A stretch of 27,230 bases of DNA. Origin: Acidobacteria bacterium UBA7540 (GTDB lineage Bacteria; Acidobacteriota; Terriglobia; UBA7540). The first letter of the stretch is position 1. Every line of letters starts with the position of its first letter. The position numbers and the translations under genes were made by a program. The notes under the pieces were generated by a model. That model was given only the letters and a program-made list of their open reading frames with translations. It ran no database searches and was not told the origin of the DNA. The stretch is taken from assembly GCA_002478145.1 (NCBI GenBank), contig DLMI01000169.1, positions 1 through 27,230 on the forward strand, read 5' to 3'. This document shows, piece after piece, positions 7,636 to 14,828 of the stretch.

Positions 7636-7698
7636 AATCCACCGCGCCCGGCCCGCCAAACCGTCGATTAAAGTTGGAGTGCCTTGGTTTCGCGCTCA

Positions 7699-8547
7699 TT
7701 AGAACAGCTCACGCTGGCCGTGAGGGCCGATACGTTTGATTTTTCGCCACAAGTCGTTGCCCCTCGGATGCTTGCTTGCGAAGAGGAGGTAATAAAGCAA
7801 CGTGTTCTGGTCAGTTTTTACTGGTACCCAATCGCTATCAACGGCAAGGTACCCCAATGATCCCAAATTGGCCAAGTATTCCTTTGCAATTTCTGCGCAC
7901 ATATGGTCAAACGATTTCAGAGGTTGCTCGTGGTAGCGGTCCTTCCACCTTGCGCTGCCCATGAATCGGTCGAGTGCATTCGCATCAGTCTGAGTATATT
8001 GGTGGAGGTTCATGCGGATTCCCATGCCCTCGGGGAAGTTTATGATTAAGTCGATCTGACGACCAGCCGTTAATTTCTTGATTGTTTCGAAAGAAAGCTG
8101 GGAAATCCCGGTAGGGTCTATGAAAGCAAGTCCCAAGCCCTCGGAGGGAAGTTCTGCTTGTTCAATTGTGTCGTTGCAATCTCCCAAAATCATTTTCACT
8201 TTTCCCCATATGTCGGGCGCACGCTTTCTCGCCCTCGCACCAAGGGCTTCAAAACAAGTCCGGTCCATTTCAAAGAAGAAGTATTTTGCGAAATCAAACC
8301 CCAGAAGTGCGATGAGAGGCGAGCCATCTATTTCCTTCTGGGTCTCACCACGTATGAGACATCTGCCAGGGCCAGCGAAAAGGTCGACATAATACAGCCT
8401 CCCTCTCCACTTGTTCTTCATCCCGACCGACAGGATTTTCAGGTAGCGTCCCAGATAGTAAAGTTTGTCCTCGGCCCAAGTGCCACTGCCGCGAACTGCC
8501 AGACCATCCGTCCCAAAGATATCTTGGTCATCCATATTGTTTGCCAT
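7699..8547 (-). CDS. tcmP: Three-Cys-motif partner protein TcmP
   Basis: A 282-residue protein matching the TcmP family, named for its linkage with three-Cys-motif (DUF5131) proteins; that partner follows immediately. The core looks like a class I methyltransferase Rossmann fold: YYVDLFAGPGR near residues 52-62 is motif I-like, FFFEMD is the acidic loop after strand 2, ILGDCND follows, and AFIDPTG stands where DPPY would be. The substrate is unknown. No good Shine-Dalgarno precedes the ATG at 8547. A promoter about 100 bases upstream should drive this and the next genes as one transcript. AT content appears somewhat higher than in the flanking housekeeping genes, consistent with transfer. Confidence 0.85.
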   Translation of the reverse strand: MANNMDDQDIFGTDGLAVRGSGTWAEDKLYYLGRYLKILSVGMKNKWRGRLYYVDLFAGPGRCLIRGETQKEIDGSPLIALLGFDFAKYFFFEMDRTCFEALGARARKRAPDIWGKVKMILGDCNDTIEQAELPSEGLGLAFIDPTGISQLSFETIKKLTAGRQIDLIINFPEGMGIRMNLHQYTQTDANALDRFMGSARWKDRYHEQPLKSFDHMCAEIAKEYLANLGSLGYLAVDSDWVPVKTDQNTLLYYLLFASKHPRGNDLWRKIKRIGPHGQRELF

Positions 8548-8652
8548 GCTTATAACACACTTTCTATCGCGGTGCCTGATCGGTGAAATCTAACTGTGGC
8601 GCCCCCCGATCTGCCATAACTCCACTTGCGAGCCCGCCTCTCATACAGCCTA

Positions 8653-8681
8653 ATTCTAGACGAACAAAAAGCGAACGTCAA
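8653..8681 (-). promoter_or_regulatory. Sigma70-type promoter of the TcmP/DUF5131/HD-Hsp90 cassette
   Basis: Read on the minus strand: TTGACG (8681-8676), a 17-base spacer and TAGAAT (8658-8653). Each hexamer is one base off consensus. Transcription would start near 8646, giving a leader of about 100 bases before TcmP. The leader contains a 17-codon frame (8617-8564) with GGAG just before its ATG, a possible leader peptide. The promoter begins only 26 bases from the edge of a transposase-derived repeat. Confidence 0.65.
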
Positions 8682-8706
8682 ATGTCTTCCCTTGAAACCA
8701 GCTCGT

Positions 8707-8836
8707 GGGTGGCGCATACGTGCCGACGGTTGTTGTCGGGATGTATGCGCCCTTCGGGCGGCACCGCCGCACAGTTTTGCCCATGGCCAAGACCGAAGCG
8801 TCATTCCCGAAATAGAACCTCCCCGCCGCGGCGGGA
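8707..8836 (-). repeat. RAYT-tail repeat with terminal hairpin, copy 1
   Basis: About 130 bases, roughly 80% identical by eye to 10616-10744 and in the same orientation. One end is the hairpin CGCATACGTGCCGAC...GTCGGGATGTATGCG (8713-8748); the other is CCCGCCGCGGCGGG. On the minus strand the middle reads GAGGTTCTATTTC...CTTGGCCATGG, the sequence that in copy 2 follows the tail of a REP-associated transposase. It abuts and truncates the membrane-protein gene at 8838. Confidence 0.8.
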
Positions 8837-8837
8837 G

Positions 8838-9059
8838 TGGCGCGTGTTGCGCGCCGCCATGTTCTTCAGCCTGATGTCAGCCTTCAACATCGGCTTCCTC
8901 GACATCAACTTTGGCCGCTGGGTGCGGATGCTGACGAAACGTGAATACGACCTCAAGGCGGTGGGCTGGGCCCACACAGTCTCAGGATTCCAATCCCTGC
9001 TGAGCGTTTACCTAATCGCGCTCTGGGTTCTCACTTATTTCGGCAGGCCATTCGGCTAG
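8838..9059 (+). pseudogene. C-terminal remnant of a membrane-protein gene
   Basis: About 73 residues starting EWRVLRAAMFFSLMSAFNIGFLD and ending in WVLTYFGRPFG before the TAG at 9057. Two hydrophobic stretches (around AMFFSLMSAF and LLSVYLIALWVLTYF) flank a polar region WVRMLTKREYDLKAVGW. It has no start of its own, and upstream sequence in frame is the RAYT-tail repeat, so the 5' part appears to have been removed or replaced. It resembles the membrane-anchored end of bacterial pentapeptide or ion-channel-like proteins; that identification is weak. Confidence 0.5.
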
Positions 9060-9098
9060 CGGTTCGGTGTGACGGCTGTGCTCGTTGGGAGCATTCAT

Positions 9099-10322
9099 CT
9101 ATTCACGCATATTCGCCTTCTCGGGAAACAATCCCGGCATCCAGCGCGAGGCAAGCGCCGCCGGGAAGACTAGGCGTAGCGGCGCGCGCGGACCGTCCGA
9201 GGTGAGTACCCCCCGCTCGATCAGTGCCGAGACAATGCGGCGCGCATGGCGCTCGCCCGCGCCCACAACGCCGCCGGCATCGGCACGAGGCAGCTCTCCC
9301 CTGTAGAGCACGGCTTCGAGGATGCTGCCTGACTTGGGCGGAAGGGCATCGACCCTGATTTCTTCTTCGGCCCAAAGAAGGATGCGTGCCCGCAAGCGAT
9401 CCGGCTGCATCAGGCTTTCCATAAATTCGACCTGGTCGATGCAGGTTCTAAGAAAGAAGTCTGTGAAGCCCGCGAGAGCCTCCTCGCTCAAATTCCCGCG
9501 CCCGTCGAGATCGTTACGGCGGGTGCTGTCACATGCGGCAAGGCGCTCCTTATACGCATCAACATTGCGCGCCAGGCCGCGCGCCACCGACCAGACGGCG
9601 CCGGTATCGAGGGTTTCCAGCAGCATCGCATGTGACATCAGGCGTGCAACGCGACCATTGCCGTCAACAAACGGATGAATCCACACGAGGCGATGATGCG
9701 CCGCACCAGTGCCCAGGATCGAGTCCGTCTTGCTGAGGTGGCCGTAAACTTCCTCGAAACGCTTCAGAAAGCGCGGTACGGCGCCGGGACTGACGGCGAT
9801 ATGATCACCGACCCTGACGTCTTTCCTCCGCAGCTCGCCGGGGACGACCCGTACACGTTCTTTCGTTTCCGGGTCCTCCACCCACCGCAGATCCTCGGGC
9901 AATAACTCGCAGAAGCGGCGGTGGACTTCGCAAATGCCATCGCTTGTCGCCGCACGCCCTTTCAGGCCGCCGTCGTCAATCCATTTCTGCACCGCGATAT
10001 GTGCTTTCGCTTCGAGTTGCAGATCGCGCTTGTGGGCGTCCTTGCTATAGTCGTTCTTTAGCGCGCGCTCGATATCGACCGGGTGAGTGTCGTGCCCTTC
10101 GATCAGATTGCTGTAGTAGCAGTTCATGGCGCGCACCAGATCGGCAAGGGAGGCCAGCAGACTCTGCGGTAGACTGCGCCGAAACCCGGTAGACTTTTGC
10201 GCCAACTCCAGGGCAAGGTCTGTCAGCCCGCTGCGATGAGGGGAGCCTTCGCCAATCAGCAAAGGCTCCATCAGCGAAACTAGCTCGCCCCAATCTTCCC
10301 CCGCTTTTGTGTCCGCTTTCAT
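9099..10322 (-). CDS. Fic family protein (probable AMP-transferase) with C-terminal winged helix
   Basis: A complete 407-residue Fic protein. Such enzymes usually transfer AMP from ATP to a hydroxyl on a target protein. The active-site loop HPFVDGNGRVAR (about residues 216-227) keeps the catalytic His and all phosphate-binding residues. An N-terminal inhibitory helix, SNLIEG near residues 71-76, matches the (S/T)xxxE(G/N) motif, so activity is probably held back by Glu75 in cis. The C-terminal ~100 residues look like a winged helix (ERHARRIVSALIERGVLTSD). Single Fic proteins of this layout include anti-phage systems (SoFic type) as well as housekeeping enzymes. It has its own promoter and lies between two copies of a transposase-derived repeat. 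ATG at 10322 follows a short leader with no strong Shine-Dalgarno. Confidence 0.93.
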   Translation of the reverse strand: MKADTKAGEDWGELVSLMEPLLIGEGSPHRSGLTDLALELAQKSTGFRRSLPQSLLASLADLVRAMNCYYSNLIEGHDTHPVDIERALKNDYSKDAHKRDLQLEAKAHIAVQKWIDDGGLKGRAATSDGICEVHRRFCELLPEDLRWVEDPETKERVRVVPGELRRKDVRVGDHIAVSPGAVPRFLKRFEEVYGHLSKTDSILGTGAAHHRLVWIHPFVDGNGRVARLMSHAMLLETLDTGAVWSVARGLARNVDAYKERLAACDSTRRNDLDGRGNLSEEALAGFTDFFLRTCIDQVEFMESLMQPDRLRARILLWAEEEIRVDALPPKSGSILEAVLYRGELPRADAGGVVGAGERHARRIVSALIERGVLTSDGPRAPLRLVFPAALASRWMPGLFPEKANMRE

Positions 10323-10350
10323 GTCCGAATCATGTATTCAACTAAAGTCT

Positions 10351-10379
10351 TTTATATCAATGTATTGTGTTATTGTCAA
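10351..10379 (-). promoter_or_regulatory. Near-consensus sigma70 promoter of the Fic gene
   Basis: On the minus strand: perfect TTGACA (10379-10374), a 17-base spacer and TATAAA (10356-10351), one base from TATAAT. The start would lie near 10344, about 22 bases before the Fic ATG. The element is much more AT-rich than its surroundings. Confidence 0.8.
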
Positions 10380-10392
10380 GACATAATATGTC
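10380..10392. promoter_or_regulatory. Palindromic operator candidate beside the Fic promoter
   Basis: GACATA-A-TATGTC is a perfect palindrome with 6-base half-sites around one central base. It touches the upstream edge of the -35 hexamer of the Fic promoter. It also lies between that promoter and a divergent HTH ORF, so it could be a repressor site shared by both. Confidence 0.45.
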
Positions 10393-10397
10393 CTTAA

Positions 10398-10421
10398 ATA
10401 AGTCCGCTCATAAGTCCGCTC
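10398..10421. repeat. Two tandem copies of ATAAGTCCGCTC
   Basis: The 12-base unit is repeated exactly, head to tail. It lies in the Fic/HTH intergenic region, next to the palindrome at 10380. It may be an iteron-like binding site or a recombinase subsite. Confidence 0.6.
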
Positions 10422-10449
10422 AAATACGCCCTTTCCCGAGCCAGAATCA

Positions 10450-10593
10450 ATGCGCCGGAACCGTGTGCAAAATACGGCGGTTCACAAACAGGAAATCAGG
10501 AGGCTTTTCAGAAAGGGCCTTTCAAAACACGAGATTGCCAAGCGGCTCATGATCAGCAGAACCTCGCTACGCAGGCTTCTGGGCAATCCTTAG
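10450..10593 (+). pseudogene. Resolvase-like HTH fragment (Hin/HTH_7 type)
   Basis: A 47-codon frame ending in TAG at 10591. Residues 15-45 read EIRRLFRKGLSKHEIAKRL then ISRTSLRRLLG, which is the C-terminal DNA-binding helix-turn-helix of serine recombinases of the Hin/Tn3-resolvase type. No catalytic domain precedes it; upstream in frame is a stop at 10411. There is no good ribosome-binding site. Most likely it is the decayed tail of a resolvase gene. A free-standing mini-repressor of the Fic promoter is a less likely alternative. Confidence 0.55.
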
Positions 10594-10615
10594 CGTACGA
10601 TTTTTTCCGTTTCGC

Positions 10616-10744
10616 GGGTGCCGCATACGTCCCGACGTTTTTGTCGGGATGTATGCGCCCTTCGGTCGGTACCCTCACACCCTTTTGTCCATGGCCAAGA
10701 CCGAATCGTCGTTCCAGAAATAGAACCTCCCCGCCGCGGCGGGA
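10616..10744 (-). repeat. RAYT-tail repeat with terminal hairpin, copy 2
   Basis: The direct-repeat partner of 8707-8836. The terminal hairpin CGCATACGTCCCGAC...GTCGGGATGTATGCG lies at 10622-10657 and CCCGCCGCGGCGGG at the other end. On the minus strand it directly continues a transposase tail reading AGLVKRAEDWPWS. Confidence 0.8.
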
Positions 10745-10792
10745 CCACGGCCAGTCCTCGGCGCGCTTGACAAGGCCCGCCGTCATTGAGTT
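10730..10792 (-). pseudogene. C-terminal remnant of a REP-associated transposase
   Basis: On the minus strand about 20 codons read N-S-M-T-AGLVKRAEDWPWS, matching the NPVxAGLVxRxEDWPWSS end of RAYT proteins. The frame upstream has no similarity to the catalytic part, so the rest is gone. The remnant runs straight into RAYT-tail repeat copy 2. Confidence 0.6.
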
Positions 10793-11289
10793 TGGGTGAT
10801 CGTGCCCCGGTTTCCCGGAATATCCCCCAACCCTCCGCAGGCCGCGGTCGAGAGATCGCGCTCGGCAGCACAAGCCGCAGAGTCTCTTGTAGGGCCGAAC
10901 GGCGTTCGGCGCGGGGCCAGCGCCGCTGGCCCCTACGCACTTGGTTGCGGCACCGGCCCGCGCTGCGCTACCGGCTGCGCTTTCCCGCGGCCGGCGGAGG
11001 GCTTCGCTCCCAGGCGCCTGCAACAAGAAGGAGCGGAAAGCGGCGCGTGGTGGCGCGAGAGGGGCTTGTGATAGGCTATACATCTAGCGTACCATCAAGC
11101 GGGCGAGCCGCCGAGTGTGTCAAAATGCCACATTTATGCGCTCACCCCCATCCTCCCGGCATTCTTCTAACCCGTTGAAAACACATTGGAATAGGATGTC
11201 GCGCGCCCAGAACGCTTCAAAAAAACGAGACACATGGGGCAAATGGAAATCACCCTCCCTTGCCCGGTAATCAGGCGAGCGCAATAAGG
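10793..11289. other. Intergenic stretch without a recognised gene
   Basis: This contains a GC-rich palindromic segment near 10889-10938 (TAGGGCCGAACGGCGTTCGG followed by GGGGCCAGCGCCGCTGGCCCCTA), typical of short interspersed repeats. No frame here has a believable protein. Bases ~11070-11289 are plain sequence beyond the 3' end of the isomerase gene. Confidence 0.55.
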
Positions 11290-12174
11290 TCAAACGCTCA
11301 GGTTATGCAGGTAGGTGTAACTGATCTTCGCGCTTTCCAGTGAGTCTCGGTCGCACTCGTCCTGCTCCACGTAAAAATGCTTCATGCCGCCTTCGCGTGC
11401 GGCCTTGAAAATCTTCTTCCAGTCGATGACGCCCTGGCCGACTTCGGTGAAGGCCCCAGGCCGAGAGTCCTCCCCCGTGGTGGGCGGGTAGCCGGATTTC
11501 AAGTCCTTGATGTGAAGCTGCGGGAAGCGCCCCGGGAAACGGTGGAAATAGTCCACCGGGTCTTTCCCCGCGCGCACGCACCAGAAGCAGTCCAACTCGA
11601 AATTAACGAGTTTGGGATCCGTCCTACGAATCAGCTCGTCGTACACGACCGCACCCTCCACGGCGGCATAGTCGAAGTTGTGGCCGTGATAAAAAAACCG
11701 GCAGCCTGCCCCGCGGACAGACTTGCCGATTTGATTGAACCATTCCGCATCTCGCTTGACGGCGTCGAGCGACTTCCGGTCTTGCTCGTCCAGGCTGGCC
11801 AGACCGATGTAAGTGATGCCGCATTCCTTCGCCTCCGCAATGTGCTTCTCGAGGTCAGACTTGAGCTGGGACTCAGTGAAGTGCATGCTGAGCACCGTAA
11901 GGCCGTGGTCAGTCAGGATCCGTCGGAGCTCTGCGGGCTTCTTTCCATAAAAGTCGAAACTGCCCAACTCCACCACTTGGTATCCAATTTCGGCCACCCT
12001 CTTGAGCGTTCCCTCCAGGTCCTTTTCCATGTGGTCACAGACTGTATAGAGCTGTAAACCGATGGGCATGGCGTAAGGACTACTCAGAAGCTGCCCATTG
12101 CGGCTCAAGGCAAAAGCTGTCAACCCGAGTCCCGCGTTTTGCAAGAATAGTCTTCTATGGATCGAATTCATCAT
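11290..12174 (-). CDS. Secreted sugar phosphate isomerase/epimerase-like protein
   Basis: A 294-residue protein of the xylose-isomerase-like TIM-barrel family (AP endonuclease 2 superfamily). The N-terminus carries a twin-arginine-type signal: HRRLFLQNAG, then a short hydrophobic stretch, so export as a folded protein is likely. Barrel features are IGLQLYTV near residue 38, VVELG, LSMHF, an FYHGHNFD metal-site strand, NFELDCFW, LHIKDL and a terminal YVEQDECD. The conserved Glu, Asp and His residues of the divalent-metal site appear intact. The substrate is unknown; relatives act on keto-sugars or inositols. ATG at 12174 follows AGGAG at 9 bases. It is the last of a minus-strand run with a ThuA protein, a pairing often seen in sugar-utilisation loci. 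Confidence 0.85.
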   Translation of the reverse strand: MMNSIHRRLFLQNAGLGLTAFALSRNGQLLSSPYAMPIGLQLYTVCDHMEKDLEGTLKRVAEIGYQVVELGSFDFYGKKPAELRRILTDHGLTVLSMHFTESQLKSDLEKHIAEAKECGITYIGLASLDEQDRKSLDAVKRDAEWFNQIGKSVRGAGCRFFYHGHNFDYAAVEGAVVYDELIRRTDPKLVNFELDCFWCVRAGKDPVDYFHRFPGRFPQLHIKDLKSGYPPTTGEDSRPGAFTEVGQGVIDWKKIFKAAREGGMKHFYVEQDECDRDSLESAKISYTYLHNLSV

Positions 12175-12318
12175 CTCGTTTCACTCCTCTCGAAAATTTG
12201 CAAGAACCCTGAGCGCTGGATCGCCCACTGCCGCTCCCCGCATTAGAGTGCAATGCGCTTCACAAGGCCTTCAGGCTGGCGTCACCCGAAGACCCCCGGC
12301 AGAAACCGGAAGCGAGAG

Positions 12319-13089
12319 TTACAGTTTTTCTGCCGCCACCAGCAGGTCGTTCGATTTTGCCGGAGCGAACGGTGACTTGGCGTAATCGCCCCAAAATCGC
12401 ACCTTCCCAAAACCGGCTCGAGTCAGAAGTTGGGCGAGGAGGTTGCGAAAAAGAGGGATCTGCCGAGAGCTTCTGACGTGAGATTGCCACTTTGCCCCTG
12501 CCTTTTCGCGCACCAGAAACATGGCATGAAAATTGATAGCTTCTTGTTCGTAGTCGGCAAATTTTACGAGCAAGACTTCTTCTTTGGCAGTTTCTCCCGA
12601 AAGCAGCGGGAACCAATAGGCCTTCTCTTTCCATCGAAGGTCGTAGTTGAGGTTTTGCGTGAGCAATATGCCTCCGGCTCGCAAGGCGCCTGCAATGCCT
12701 TTTAAGGCTGCCAGCAACTGCCCCTCGCCCGAGATGCCCGGCAGGGCATTGCCCAAGCAGAAGGCTGCGTCGTGGGTAGGGCCGAGCTCCCCGGCTTGCT
12801 CCATCTTCAGGAGGCTCACTTTGGCTTCGCCGCCAGCCGCTGAGATGGCATCCGCCGCTTGGTTGATTCGTTGCTGGGCGAATGCCACCGCGTCTTCATC
12901 GGCGTCGAAGCCAAGGACGCTGAAGCCCCTCTCGGCCAGCGCCGCGACATGCCCGCCCGTCCCGCAGCCCGGCACAAGGACTCGCGGGCCGGCACTGCGG
13001 GCGAGTTCTTCCAGCAGCGGCATCTCGCGCGCCAAACGCTTCTTCCAATTAATGACCGCGTCGTAATATTCCGAGAAGTTAGGAGGCAT
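12319..13089 (-). CDS. Class I SAM-dependent methyltransferase
   Basis: A 256-residue cytoplasmic methyltransferase. Motif I is VLVPGCGTGGHVAAL near residues 37-51, followed by the acidic residue in GFDADEDAV, an AFCLGNALP motif IV region and GGILLTQNLNYD. The C-terminal strand pair is FGKVRFWGDYAKSPF. The methyl acceptor is not evident; small-molecule acceptors are common in this group. It begins 18 bases after the stop of the secreted protein gene, with AGGGTG just before the ATG, so the two are probably co-transcribed. Confidence 0.85.
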   Translation of the reverse strand: MPPNFSEYYDAVINWKKRLAREMPLLEELARSAGPRVLVPGCGTGGHVAALAERGFSVLGFDADEDAVAFAQQRINQAADAISAAGGEAKVSLLKMEQAGELGPTHDAAFCLGNALPGISGEGQLLAALKGIAGALRAGGILLTQNLNYDLRWKEKAYWFPLLSGETAKEEVLLVKFADYEQEAINFHAMFLVREKAGAKWQSHVRSSRQIPLFRNLLAQLLTRAGFGKVRFWGDYAKSPFAPAKSNDLLVAAEKL

Positions 13090-13107
13090 GGATCACCCTG
13101 GGTCGCG

Positions 13108-13896
13108 TTAGTGCACGTCCTCCCGCTTCGGTCCGATAATCTGCTTTGGAGGTGATTCAGGAAGAGGCTTGAATACTACCGGGGTATGATACTTCGGCTT
13201 GAGTGGGAGGTCGCGCAAGTTCTTCCATTCCTCGTTGGCCGGCACGAGGAAAGAAACGATGTTGCCGGTATCGCGTTCTCGAGCGATGAATTGGAGCCCG
13301 GCGTTACGATGAAAGGATTCCGTGACGGCGTCCTTGGTGAAATTCGGGAGAAGGACCTGGAATGCACCGCCTTCGTCTGGCGTCACTCGCGCCACATGGA
13401 AGGTCGTTACCGCCCCGTCCGCGATACCGAAGAAATCATGCGCCCAGTAGGCCATGTAGGTGATTTCCACCTCGTAATGTCGGCTGCGAAGAGGTTCCGG
13501 CAGCTCCACTCTTCCGTTGAAGGTTAAAGGAGGGAGGTCCTCACAGGAAACATCTGTGGCTTTCTCAGGCTCAGATAACAAGGGAACAACGATAGTCACA
13601 ATCTGGCACCCAGGCGCATATAAAATGACTTTGAGTGTTTCTGCGGCTTGATGATTCACGGATGTGCCGATCAGGTACGCGTTCCTCTCCGGCTCTGCCC
13701 TCACAAATTCTCCGTGGGCCCCAAAAGGTCCGGTTAAGATGTATTTAGCCTGGACCTGCTCCGAGCGAATCTCAGGAGGAAGCCGGATTTCAAACGGCGC
13801 CGGTTCTTCTTGCTGTCCCCGGCCCGCTTCACCAAAAAGCAGTGGCAAGCCCATCAACAAGAAGAAGGCGAGACCACGACCTGTGGAGTGCATCAT
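13108..13896 (-). CDS. Exported protein of unknown function
   Basis: 262 residues with a clear Sec signal peptide (GRGLAFFLLMGLPLLFGEAG, likely cut near GRGQQ). The mature part is beta-rich by pattern, with alternating hydrophobic residues around QAKYILTGPFGAHGEF, TLKVILYAPGCQIVTIVVPL and HYEVEITYMAYW, suggesting one or two Ig- or carboxypeptidase-like beta domains. Only two Cys remain after the signal and could form a disulfide. I do not recognise the family. AGGAGG seven bases before the ATG at 13896 fixes the start. It is probably in one transcript with the methyltransferase. Confidence 0.75.
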   Translation of the reverse strand: MMHSTGRGLAFFLLMGLPLLFGEAGRGQQEEPAPFEIRLPPEIRSEQVQAKYILTGPFGAHGEFVRAEPERNAYLIGTSVNHQAAETLKVILYAPGCQIVTIVVPLLSEPEKATDVSCEDLPPLTFNGRVELPEPLRSRHYEVEITYMAYWAHDFFGIADGAVTTFHVARVTPDEGGAFQVLLPNFTKDAVTESFHRNAGLQFIARERDTGNIVSFLVPANEEWKNLRDLPLKPKYHTPVVFKPLPESPPKQIIGPKREDVH

Positions 13897-14039
13897 CGGC
13901 TGACCTCCTGCCGGGCATCGGGCTTGGCCTGCTCCCCGCGACGCGAGCCCATAGCCGGCTCGAGGGTTGTTCGCGCCGTCACCTATTCTACCCTACAGGG
14001 CGACGGTTTTGGATTCACGCTGCTGCGGTCCACGGAACA

Positions 14040-14828
14040 CTACTTCATGTCCGCAGGCACGGGAATAGTCACTTGTCCCGTGGCGGCCCACTCGGCGCCG
14101 CGTTGAAGGGTCAAGATGAAACCGGAACTCTGCATGGCCTTCACGTCATGTCCCAGCGCGGTCTGGAATACGCGGCCTGCTCCGTAAGGAAGTGTCCAGA
14201 TGAGCGGCTCATCCTTTCCTGTCCCGCAACCCTCGCCGGGTTTGTGGCAATTGTCAGGGTCATCGAACGCGGCGGCGAGGATGTGAATGTTGGGCTGCAA
14301 TGAGAGGCGATGATAAAGCTCGTCTGTTTCGGCGAAAGAAGCGGGCATTCCCTTGGTGATGGGATGGTCGCGGTCAACGATGCTCACGGTGTAAGCGTGA
14401 TAAGGGGCATGTCCAGCCGTCTCGCGCCAGGTGCCTCCCACCAGCTTGTCGAATTCCTGCCAGCCCCAGAAGGCATTGTTGGAAGCGTGGTAGGAAACAA
14501 GGCCCTTGCCGTTTCTCACAAAGTCGAGCAGCGCTTGGCGCGCGCCCTCGTCCCACCAGGGGCCCGAATTCTTCCAGTCGTTGTAGTTGAGCAGCAGAAC
14601 ATCGTAAGGCGAAAAGGTTTGAAGCGTGTTTCCGCGGACTTCTTCGTTGACGTGAACGTCGAACTTCCCCGTGCGCTCCAGGATTTCGCGGAGGAGCGGC
14701 GTTGTAGCGCGCCAGTCGTGATTCGAAACGCCCGTCAAAATCAGGACCTTGATCTTGGGTGGCGTCTGAGCGGGCAGGGAAGTGAGACATGCAAAGAGCA
14801 AAAGAAATGCCAATAGCATGCGAGACAT
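14040..14828 (-). CDS. Secreted ThuA-domain protein
   Basis: 262 residues with a Sec signal (MLLAFLLLFACLTSLPAQT) and then a ThuA-like, glutamine-amidotransferase-fold domain. Recognisable segments are KVLILTGVSNHDWRAT near the mature N-terminus, YDVLLLNYNDW, GKGLVSYHASNNAF, WRETAGHAPYHAYTV, HPITKGMP, DELYHRL and GRVFQTALGHD. The family was named after trehalose utilisation in rhizobia, but most members are uncharacterised extracytoplasmic proteins of sugar metabolism. GGAGG ten bases before the ATG supports this start. It heads the minus-strand run that ends with the isomerase-like gene. Confidence 0.88.
   Translation of the reverse strand: MSRMLLAFLLLFACLTSLPAQTPPKIKVLILTGVSNHDWRATTPLLREILERTGKFDVHVNEEVRGNTLQTFSPYDVLLLNYNDWKNSGPWWDEGARQALLDFVRNGKGLVSYHASNNAFWGWQEFDKLVGGTWRETAGHAPYHAYTVSIVDRDHPITKGMPASFAETDELYHRLSLQPNIHILAAAFDDPDNCHKPGEGCGTGKDEPLIWTLPYGAGRVFQTALGHDVKAMQSSGFILTLQRGAEWAATGQVTIPVPADMK

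Noticed and set aside
10553..11083. 176-codon minus-strand frame as an intact gene
   Set aside because: Only about 20 codons resemble a RAYT C-terminus; the rest is repeat DNA with no similarity to the catalytic part.
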